7,751 nt of DNA, from NCBI GenBank assembly GCA_030730545.1, contig JANQUX010000149.1, positions 1 to 7,751 on the forward strand, read 5' to 3'. The DNA is from Maribacter sp. (GTDB lineage: Bacteria > Bacteroidota > Bacteroidia > Flavobacteriales > Flavobacteriaceae). Below, piece by piece: positions 1 through 5,478 of this stretch. The notes beneath the pieces are model-generated. The model searched no databases. It saw only the letters and a program-made list of their open reading frames with translations, and was not told the DNA's origin. Each line of letters starts with the position of its first letter. Position 1 is the first letter of the stretch. Made by a program: the position numbers and the translations under genes.

Positions 1-721
1 AAGGACACCCTCTTATACATCTGTTTCTAAACTGACATTTACTTCTACCGTCAAACTGTTTTGTGCCGGTTAGGTGTGCTGTTCTACCAGCGGTAACTAC
101 ACGACCATCAAATTTCTCGGCTACTTTCTCTCTAAAAACTTGTTCTACACAATTTAGGTCCATCATCGGTAAAAATTTACCGTCTGGTAATTGGTCTAAA
201 CCTAAGTTTTCACCACTTACGCCAATATACTCTTCCACCTTATCGTACCAAGGAGCAATATCTTGGTAGCGAACAGGCCAATCTACGGCAATACCTTCTT
301 TTTTGTTTGCTTCAAAATCAATATCGCTTAAACGGTAACTTTGACGTCCCCATTGCAACGAACGACCGCCTAAGTGATACCCTCGCATCCAATCGAATCT
401 TTTTGTTTCGTTGTATGGGTGCTTTAAATCATTAACAAACCACATATTACTTGCTTGGTTTGTAGTATAACCTGTTCTATTTTGCTTTGGTTGCTGTTCT
501 ATAATTTCTTTGGTCGGTTCACCTGCATTAGGAAAATCCCAAGGATCTTTATTTGCCGTTTCGTAATCTTCTATATGCTTTACCATTCGACCACGTTCTA
601 AAACCAGTGTTTTAAGACCTGCCTCGCATAGTTCTTTTGCGGCCCACCCACCACTTATTCCTGTTCCTACGACAATTGCGTCATACGACTCTTGTTCTTC
701 GTTATAATAAAATTTGCTCAT
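1..721 (-). CDS. GMC family FAD-dependent oxidoreductase, N-terminal part (cut by left window edge)
   Basis: Reading the minus strand from the ATG at 721-719 gives 240 uninterrupted codons to the edge, so this is an incomplete gene and not a pseudogene. An FAD/ADP-binding Rossmann motif is visible (G19-x-G21-x-x-G24, with E42 at the end of the second strand, in LVLERG), followed by GGRSLQWGRQSYR, typical of GMC flavin contacts, and a cysteine trio C229, C235, C239. The closest relative visible is the complete GMC protein at 5479-7182; a hand alignment gives about 154 identities in 228 aligned positions. No signal peptide is seen. Family members oxidise sugar or alcohol hydroxyls using FAD; a sugar or glycoside substrate is inferred from the neighbours. 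The C-terminal catalytic half lies outside the window, as would any small gluconate-2-dehydrogenase-subunit-3-like partner, which often sits downstream of such genes. Confidence 0.93.
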   Translation of the reverse strand, partial: MSKFYYNEEQESYDAIVVGTGISGGWAAKELCEAGLKTLVLERGRMVKHIEDYETANKDPWDFPNAGEPTKEIIEQQPKQNRTGYTTNQASNMWFVNDLKHPYNETKRFDWMRGYHLGGRSLQWGRQSYRLSDIDFEANKKEGIAVDWPVRYQDIAPWYDKVEEYIGVSGENLGLDQLPDGKFLPMMDLNCVEQVFREKVAEKFDGRVVTAGRTAHLTGTKQFDGRSKCQFRNRCIRGCP

Positions 722-844
722 AAAAGTTGTTTATTCTCTAAATTTATTAAATATAAAATTAATTCTATACATTTAATGTCCATTCTTCTTGCGAAATTCT
801 CTAAAACAGGTATCTAGTTAGATTAATGTACCTATTCATAATTT

Positions 845-865
845 TAACGCTAGCAAATAGCGTTA
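845..865. promoter_or_regulatory. inverted repeat, candidate operator (or 5' UTR hairpin)
   Basis: TAACGCTA (845-852) and TAGCGTTA (858-865) are perfect reverse complements separated by the five bases gcaaa. The repeat lies 28 bp before the ATG of the TIM-barrel lipoprotein gene and overlaps the best -7-like box. That position would suit a repressor operator controlling the downstream operon, perhaps both divergent units. It could instead fold as a short RNA hairpin if transcription starts further upstream. No regulator gene is in the window, so the binding protein is unknown. Confidence 0.45.
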
Positions 866-868
866 TAT

Positions 869-893
869 TTCAAACAACAACAAACTACCAAAA
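869..893 (+). promoter_or_regulatory. CAA-rich leader before the TIM-barrel lipoprotein gene
   Basis: The bases just before the ATG at 894 contain TTCAAACAACAACA (869-882), then an A-rich run up to the start codon, with no Shine-Dalgarno sequence. The same 14 bases occur at 7316-7329 upstream of the second TIM-barrel gene, and a close variant precedes the gene at 3742. An unstructured A-rich leader fits what is known of flavobacterial initiation, where ribosomes make little use of Shine-Dalgarno pairing. Confidence 0.5.
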
Positions 894-1886
894 ATGAAAA
901 GAAAAAAATTTATCCGTTTGGCCTCTACCGTGGCCATTGGAATCTCGTTACTAGGAGCTTACGGTTGTAAGGAAACAAAGAAAGAAAAAGTAGAAAATTC
1001 TGAAGGCGTTGCAAATAACAGTACTGAAGAACCTTTTTTCGAATTATCATTGGCACAATGGTCTATGCATAAAATGATCAACGAAGACGGGGTTGATCCC
1101 TATTCTTTTGCCGAGAAAGCAAAAAACTGGGGGTTTACAGGTCTAGAATATGTTAGTCAACTCTATAATCCAGAATTGGCAGATGCTGGTTATTCTGAGG
1201 AAGCAATGGCAAATTTTGTAGCAAAATCTAATGCAGAGGCTGAAAAATACGGAATGAAGAATGTGTTGATCATGATAGATGGTCAAGGAAATTTAGCGGT
1301 TAATGACGAGGCAGAAAGAAACGAGACAGTAGAGAAGCATAAAAAATGGGTAGATGCTGCAGCAGCGATGGGTTGCCATGCTATTCGAGTTAACCTTAAT
1401 GGTAGTAATGTGCCAGAAGAATGGATTAAAAATTCTGTCGACGGACTTACAAAATTAGCGACTTATGCAAAAACCAAAAATATTAATATTTTGGTAGAAA
1501 ATCATGGCGGATTATCATCTAACGGAGAGCTTCATGCGCAGGTGATGAAAACCGTTAATATGGATAATTGCGGTAGTTTACCTGATTTTGGAAATTTCTG
1601 TATGGAACGTAAACCAGAAAGTCGGGACTGTTTAAAAGAGTATGATAAGTATAAAGGTGTTAAAGAATTAATGCCATATGCTAAGGCCGTTAGTGCAAAA
1701 TCTAACAATTTCGATGCTGACGGGTATGATACAGGTATCGATTATGTTCAGATGTTAAAAATTGTAAAAGAAGCAGGTTATACCGGTTTTGTAGGTGTAG
1801 AATTTGAAGGTTCTGAAATTAGTGAAGAAGCAGGTATTATTGCTACTAGAGATCTTTTGTTGAAAGCAGCAAAAGAAATAGAATAA
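894..1886 (+). CDS. TIM-barrel sugar isomerase/epimerase-like protein, probable lipoprotein
   Basis: This 330-residue protein belongs to the xylose-isomerase-like TIM-barrel superfamily (AP endonuclease 2 / sugar phosphate isomerase/epimerase). Its N-terminus is a secretion signal: basic MKRKK, a hydrophobic stretch, then a weak lipobox A22-Y23-G24-C25. The following K-E-T-K-K-E-K resembles a short charged linker of exported Bacteroidota lipoproteins. The mature barrel runs from about residue 46 to the end. Likely metal ligands are E202 (in VENHGG), D231 (in LPDFGNF) and E303 or E305 (in GVEFEG). Where many relatives have a histidine (vHxKD type), this protein has VSAKS around K269. It heads an operon with the DinB gene 15 bp downstream. 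A role on keto-sugars outside the cytoplasm is inferred from the family and the divergent GMC gene. Export is fairly secure; the exact reaction (isomerase, epimerase or lyase) is not. Confidence 0.9.
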   Translation: MKRKKFIRLASTVAIGISLLGAYGCKETKKEKVENSEGVANNSTEEPFFELSLAQWSMHKMINEDGVDPYSFAEKAKNWGFTGLEYVSQLYNPELADAGYSEEAMANFVAKSNAEAEKYGMKNVLIMIDGQGNLAVNDEAERNETVEKHKKWVDAAAAMGCHAIRVNLNGSNVPEEWIKNSVDGLTKLATYAKTKNINILVENHGGLSSNGELHAQVMKTVNMDNCGSLPDFGNFCMERKPESRDCLKEYDKYKGVKELMPYAKAVSAKSNNFDADGYDTGIDYVQMLKIVKEAGYTGFVGVEFEGSEISEEAGIIATRDLLLKAAKEIE

Positions 1887-1901
1887 TCAAGAGTGTGATT
1901 T

Positions 1902-2345
1902 ATGGAGACTTTTTTTAATGAAATATTCGATTATAATTTTCACTGTAATAAGAAGCTAATAGAGCAGTGTTTAGCGCTAAATATGGTTCCGCCAGAAACC
2001 ATGCGTTTATTTAGCCATGTCTTAAATGCGCATCATCTTTGGAACGCGAGGGTTTTAAATAAACCTAGTGAATACGAAGTTTGGCAAGAACATGATGTAA
2101 AAAATTGGGCAGATATTCATTATGAAAATCAGCGTAGTTCATTTGAGATAGTTTCTAATGCCGATAGTTTTGATAAGCGTATTGACTATGAGAATAGCGA
2201 AGGGCGATTGTTTACCAATACCTTGCAAGATATTCTTTTTCATATCATCAACCATTCTACTAATCATAGAGGGCAAATTGCCGTAGATTTTAGAAATAAT
2301 GATGAAATTCCGATGAGTTCAGATTATGTGTATTACAAAAGATAG
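1902..2345 (+). CDS. DinB family protein (DinB/YfiT-like putative metalloenzyme)
   Basis: The 147-residue product has the four-helix-bundle pattern of the DinB/YfiT superfamily. Candidate metal-binding histidines are H39 (in LFSHVLNAHHLW), H118 and H122 (in INHSTNHRGQIA), matching the family's one-plus-HxxxH histidine layout. The C-terminus ends in the usual SDYVYYKR-like sequence (compare tD-[FY]-x-x-Y). Length is normal for the family. Known relatives are metal-dependent thiol transferases or hydrolases, but most members, including this one, have no assigned reaction. No signal peptide is seen, so it should be cytoplasmic. It starts 15 bp after the TIM-barrel gene, and its stop TAG is followed directly by the ATG of the permease gene, so it is surely co-transcribed and probably translationally coupled. 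Its role in a carbohydrate operon is unexplained. Confidence 0.9.
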   Translation: METFFNEIFDYNFHCNKKLIEQCLALNMVPPETMRLFSHVLNAHHLWNARVLNKPSEYEVWQEHDVKNWADIHYENQRSSFEIVSNADSFDKRIDYENSEGRLFTNTLQDILFHIINHSTNHRGQIAVDFRNNDEIPMSSDYVYYKR

Positions 2346-3575
2346 ATGAAAAATAAAGTCAGAGCACAGCTTTGCTTCATGATGTTTCTAGAATTTTTTA
2401 TCTGGGGTGCATGGTTTGTAACCCTAGGTACATTTTTAGGAAACAATTTAAAAGCAACAGACGGTGAAATAGCCTTGGCATTTTCAACACAATCATGGGG
2501 AGCTATTATTGCTCCCTTTGTTGTTGGTATAATAGCCGACAGATATTTTAATGCTGAGAAAATCTTAGGAATTTTACATCTTCTAGGCGCAGTTCTTATG
2601 TATTTTATGTACCAAAGTTCTGCTTTCGATGATTTCTATATGCTGGTTCTGGTATATATGATTTTATATATGCCCACATTAGCATTGGTAAATTCGGTCT
2701 CTTTTAATCAAATGAAGAACCTAGCCAAGGAGTTTTCTATGGTTCGTGTTTTTGGAACTGCAGGATGGATCATTGCGGGACTTTCAATTAGCTACATTTT
2801 TAGCTGGGACCAAGGTGAAAATATTGGACAAGGTGTATTGAAAAATACTTTTTTAATGACAGCGATAGCATCATTAATATTAGGATTTTTCAGCTTTACC
2901 CTACCTAAAACACCACCTAAAGCCGCTAGTTCAGAAAAATTAAGGTTGAAAGATATTTTAGGCTTAGATTCTTTAAGTTTATTTAAGGATAAGAATTTTT
3001 TAATATTCTTTATCTCGTCAGTATTAATATGTATTCCGTTGGCATTTTACTATCAGAATGCGAATCCGTTTCTTGTTGAAATCGGGATGGATAACCCTAC
3101 AGGAAAAATGACGTTAGGTCAAATTTCTGAAATTGCCTTTATGTTATTACTACCTTATTTCTTTACCAAATTCGGCTTTAAAAAAACTATTCTTGTGGCC
3201 ATGGCAGCTTGGGTAGTTAGGTATTTACTATTTGCTTTTGGTGATGTTGAAGAACTTGGTTTCATGTTGATAGTAGGTATTGCACTGCATGGTATATGTT
3301 ATGATTTTTTCTTTGTATCAGGGCAAATCTATACCGATAGCAAAGCAGGTGAAAAGTTCAAAAGCTCAGCACAAGGTCTTATAACATTGGCAACCTATGG
3401 TGTGGGTATGTTAATAGGTTTTTGGGTCGCAGGTAAAATATCTACCGCATATCTTTTAGAAGACGGTAAACATTTGTGGGAAACGATTTGGATGTATCCG
3501 GCCGGTTTTGCGTTGGCTGTTTTTATTTTGTTCGCCATTTTCTTTAAAACCGAGAAAATAGAATATCAGTCTTAG
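2346..3575 (+). CDS. MFS permease, nucleoside:H+ symporter (NupG-like) family
   Basis: This is a 409-residue polytopic membrane protein with about twelve hydrophobic segments (roughly residues 8-30, 43-64, 71-90, 96-116, 134-153, 165-186, 216-235, 255-275, 281-300, 304-325, 340-362 and 378-402). A longer hydrophilic loop near 187-215 separates the two six-helix halves. The TM2-TM3 loop carries the MFS motif-A-like GIIADR (residues 61-66). The opening (LCFMMFLEFFIWGAWF) and the length match the nucleoside:H+ symporter family, whose E. coli members are about 418 residues. Bacteroidota homologues often sit in sugar-degradation loci, so a sugar, keto-sugar or glycoside may be the real cargo; this is inference. 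The ATG directly abuts the DinB stop codon with no separate ribosome-binding signal. No clear terminator follows the stop codon. Confidence 0.92.
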   Translation: MKNKVRAQLCFMMFLEFFIWGAWFVTLGTFLGNNLKATDGEIALAFSTQSWGAIIAPFVVGIIADRYFNAEKILGILHLLGAVLMYFMYQSSAFDDFYMLVLVYMILYMPTLALVNSVSFNQMKNLAKEFSMVRVFGTAGWIIAGLSISYIFSWDQGENIGQGVLKNTFLMTAIASLILGFFSFTLPKTPPKAASSEKLRLKDILGLDSLSLFKDKNFLIFFISSVLICIPLAFYYQNANPFLVEIGMDNPTGKMTLGQISEIAFMLLLPYFFTKFGFKKTILVAMAAWVVRYLLFAFGDVEELGFMLIVGIALHGICYDFFFVSGQIYTDSKAGEKFKSSAQGLITLATYGVGMLIGFWVAGKISTAYLLEDGKHLWETIWMYPAGFALAVFILFAIFFKTEKIEYQS

Positions 3576-3741
3576 ATTAATTCTTTAATTTAAACGCCTG
3601 AAAATTGTTACTTACCTAGTGGTATTTTTATTTTTAATGCCTCAATTCGGTAAGCAGTTTTCTAATTAGAACAATAATGTTCATCTGAAGAGATTTTAAA
3701 CAATACTATTTTCAATAAAAACAACAACAAAAACAACAAAA
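3576..3741. promoter_or_regulatory. intergenic region before the Gfo/Idh/MocA gene
   Basis: This 166-bp AT-rich gap holds no plausible small ORF, and no strong hairpin terminator for the upstream permease is visible. It contains a perfect 12-bp palindrome TTCTAATTAGAA (3660-3671) and an adjacent GAACA-N4-TGTTC (3669-3682), either of which could be a protein site. No convincing TTG/TAnnTTTG promoter pair at normal spacing was found. The gap's length and its CAA-rich end suggest that the next gene has its own promoter, although read-through from the upstream operon is possible. Confidence 0.35.
3711..3741 (+). promoter_or_regulatory. CAA-rich leader before the Gfo/Idh/MocA gene
   Basis: TTCAATAAAAACAACAACAA (3711-3730) continues as more CAA and A runs up to the ATG at 3742. 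It has the same layout as the leaders at 869-893 and 7305-7343: TTCAA followed by ACAACAACA. There is no Shine-Dalgarno sequence. It is probably an unstructured 5' UTR that favours initiation, and it marks this gene as the start of a transcription unit. Confidence 0.5.
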
Positions 3742-4881
3742 ATGCCAAAGAAAATACGATTAGGAATATTAGGTGGAGGAGGAGATTCATTAATAGGAGT
3801 GTTGCACAGAGTAGCATCATTCATTAATGATAATTATGAAATAACAGGTGCTGTTTTTAATCCTGATTTTGATGCCAGCATTGAATTTGCAAAAGAAATT
3901 GATGTTCCTTTAAACCGAATCTATAAAGATTTTGACACCTTAATTGAAGAGGAATTAAAATTGCCAGAAGATGAGCGTATTCAAGTATGTTCTATTCTTA
4001 CCCCTAACTTCTTGCACTACCCAATGGCTAAGAAGTTGTTAGATAATGGGTTTCACGTCATTTGTGAAAAGCCGATGACCACTACGTTAGATGAAGCAAA
4101 AGACTTGCAGAAATCTCATGAGAAAGCGGGTACGGTTTTCGCTTTAACGCATACGTATACAGGTTACCCAATGGTGCGTCAAATGCGTGAAATGATCAAG
4201 GCTGGTGCTTTAGGTAAAATACATAAGGTTGATGCCGTGTATTACCAAGGTTGGATCAATACTATTATTCACGACAAAGAGAAAAGATCTTCTGTTTGGA
4301 GATTAGACCCAAAGAAAGCAGGTATTAGCTCTTGTATGGGCGATATCGGTGTTCATGCTTTTAACCTTGTCGAATATACTACTGGGCTTAAAATCAACGA
4401 ACTACTATGCGACTTCAACTATCTGTATGAAGATAACCAGATGGATGTTGATGGTACCGTTCTTATACGTATGGGAAACCATGTTAAAGGTGTTATTAGA
4501 GGTAGTCAAGTAGCTACTGGTGAAGAAAACGGACTTGCAATTTCAATCTATGGCGAGAAAGGTGCTTTTCGTTGGGAGCAAGAGCGCCCTAACTTCTTAT
4601 ATAAATTAAGCGATACTGAACCAACACAAATATATAAGCCAGGTCATGCCTATAATTCTGCCCTGTCTTTAGATGGTACTAAATTGCCAGCTGGTCACCC
4701 AGAAGGTATTTTTGATTCTATGGCAAACATTTATAAAGGTGTAGCGAAAGCAATTAGAGGACAAGAATATAACAGTGGCGAATTCCCAACCATGACAGAC
4801 GGTGTTCGTGGAATGAACTTTATTGAAGCAACCGTAGATTCTCATAAAAGCGGAAATACTTGGGTAGCTTTAGAAAACTAA
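3742..4881 (+). CDS. Gfo/Idh/MocA family NAD(P)-dependent sugar dehydrogenase
   Basis: The 379-residue product has the classic two-domain layout. An N-terminal Rossmann fold opens with RLGILGGGGDSLIG (about residues 6-19). The family EKP signature is E109-K110-P111, with K110 the conserved catalytic lysine. The C-terminal alpha/beta domain carries GDIGVH, where D201 and H205 fit the conserved D-x-x-x-H active-site pair. Length is normal for the family and no signal peptide is present, so it should be cytoplasmic. Family members oxidise or reduce sugar, inositol and keto-sugar hydroxyls with NAD(P)(H). Next to GMC and TIM-barrel genes, a keto-sugar oxidation or reduction step is likely, but neither substrate nor direction can be read from the sequence. 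It follows the permease after 166 bp and is closed by the terminator at 4901-4930, so it is either a single-gene unit or the end of the upstream operon. Confidence 0.94.
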   Translation: MPKKIRLGILGGGGDSLIGVLHRVASFINDNYEITGAVFNPDFDASIEFAKEIDVPLNRIYKDFDTLIEEELKLPEDERIQVCSILTPNFLHYPMAKKLLDNGFHVICEKPMTTTLDEAKDLQKSHEKAGTVFALTHTYTGYPMVRQMREMIKAGALGKIHKVDAVYYQGWINTIIHDKEKRSSVWRLDPKKAGISSCMGDIGVHAFNLVEYTTGLKINELLCDFNYLYEDNQMDVDGTVLIRMGNHVKGVIRGSQVATGEENGLAISIYGEKGAFRWEQERPNFLYKLSDTEPTQIYKPGHAYNSALSLDGTKLPAGHPEGIFDSMANIYKGVAKAIRGQEYNSGEFPTMTDGVRGMNFIEATVDSHKSGNTWVALEN

Positions 4882-4900
4882 AAAGTAATTATTGAGTACA

Positions 4901-4930
4901 AAAAAGAGCCGCAATTTGCGGCTCTTTTTG
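4901..4930. terminator. bidirectional intrinsic terminator between convergent genes
   Basis: AAAAAGAGCCGCAA (4901-4914) is the exact reverse complement of TTGCGGCTCTTTTT (4916-4929). This forms a GC-rich stem with a tiny AT loop, flanked by an A-run on one side and a T-run on the other. It sits 20 bp after the dehydrogenase stop codon and 23 bp after the end of the minus-strand ASCH gene, so it should stop transcription from both directions. Confidence 0.93.
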
Positions 4931-4952
4931 TTTTATAAAATTTAAATGATAT

Positions 4953-5414
4953 TTAAGAATTTACCACTTTAAAATGTTGGCATACAACGATCATACTTTC
5001 TCTTGGTTCTCTTTTGAATTGTTGTAATTCTCTGGTGAAAAAGTCCCAATGATATTTTTTCCAACTGTCTAATGATTTGTCTCCATTTGCTTCTAATTGA
5101 GCATAAGTCGAATCAATACTAAAATACGGTTTAAGAGAAACGGCGGTGGTGGCTACTATGCATTGTGCTTCACCACTCCAATTCGTAACTACAATATAAT
5201 CTCCTATTTTGGGCAAAGGTTCTTTACGGTTTTGTAAACCTAGTAAAGAATGTGAAATTGCCTTTCTAGCTCCGCTCTGTATTAATCTGGCGTTTTCGTT
5301 GGCATCGTGTTCATTGTCGCCAAAATACATTGTTTTAGGTGTCTCGTGAAAGACATCTTCGAGGTGATTTTTTAAATAACTACCCCACATATTTCTGGCT
5401 GAAGCATTTTCCAT
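4953..5414 (-). CDS. ASCH domain-containing protein
   Basis: This 153-residue protein matches the ASCH fold (PUA-like, thought to bind RNA or nucleic-acid derivatives). Visible hallmarks are a conserved GDYIVVTNWSGEAQCIVATT strand region, then YAQLEANGDKSLDSWKKYH, which corresponds to the A-x-x-E-G-E-G-D-x-S-L-x-x-W stretch of this subfamily, and a C-terminal MIVVCQHFKVV strand. Length suits the roughly 150-residue ASCH subgroup. The N-terminal loop usually written G-x-K-x-A-T here reads G48-A-R-K-A-I-S54, so the lysine and threonine positions may be changed. It lies 64 bp downstream of the complete GMC gene on the same strand and is probably co-transcribed, ending at the shared terminator. 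A link to sugar oxidation is not evident, and it may simply be a passenger gene. There is no signal peptide, so it is probably cytoplasmic. Confidence 0.88.
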   Translation of the reverse strand: MENASARNMWGSYLKNHLEDVFHETPKTMYFGDNEHDANENARLIQSGARKAISHSLLGLQNRKEPLPKIGDYIVVTNWSGEAQCIVATTAVSLKPYFSIDSTYAQLEANGDKSLDSWKKYHWDFFTRELQQFKREPRESMIVVCQHFKVVNS

Positions 5415-5478
5415 AAATTGTTATTTTCTTTAAGCTATAGGATTTAATAAACGTTATAATCGGTAATTAATTTTAACG

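Larger units (their letters stand above)
722..893. promoter_or_regulatory. divergent intergenic region between GMC oxidoreductase and TIM-barrel operon
   Basis: This 172-bp AT-rich gap separates two divergent start codons, so it should hold promoters for both directions. No small ORF or RNA gene is apparent. On the plus strand, TATATTTC at 864-871 resembles the Bacteroidota -7 element TAnnTTTG in seven of eight positions, but no TTG lies at the expected -33 distance. The promoter assignment is therefore tentative. An 8-bp-arm inverted repeat overlaps this box and is listed separately. Confidence 0.5.

Noticed and set aside
63..269. Plus-strand ORF of 68 codons antisense to the first GMC gene
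   Set aside because: It lies wholly within the conserved GMC coding region on the other strand. Its resemblance to the plus-strand ORF near 6377-6652 is explained by the two GMC genes being paralogues.
1..721. First GMC gene as a truncated pseudogene copy of the second
   Set aside because: The reading frame is open for all 240 visible codons with FAD motifs intact; the truncation is only the window edge.
3669..3682. GAACA-N4-TGTTC as a possible LexA (SOS) box
   Set aside because: The Gram-positive LexA consensus needs GAAC-N4-GTTC; here the spacing between GAAC and GTTC is six bases, and the downstream gene is a sugar dehydrogenase.
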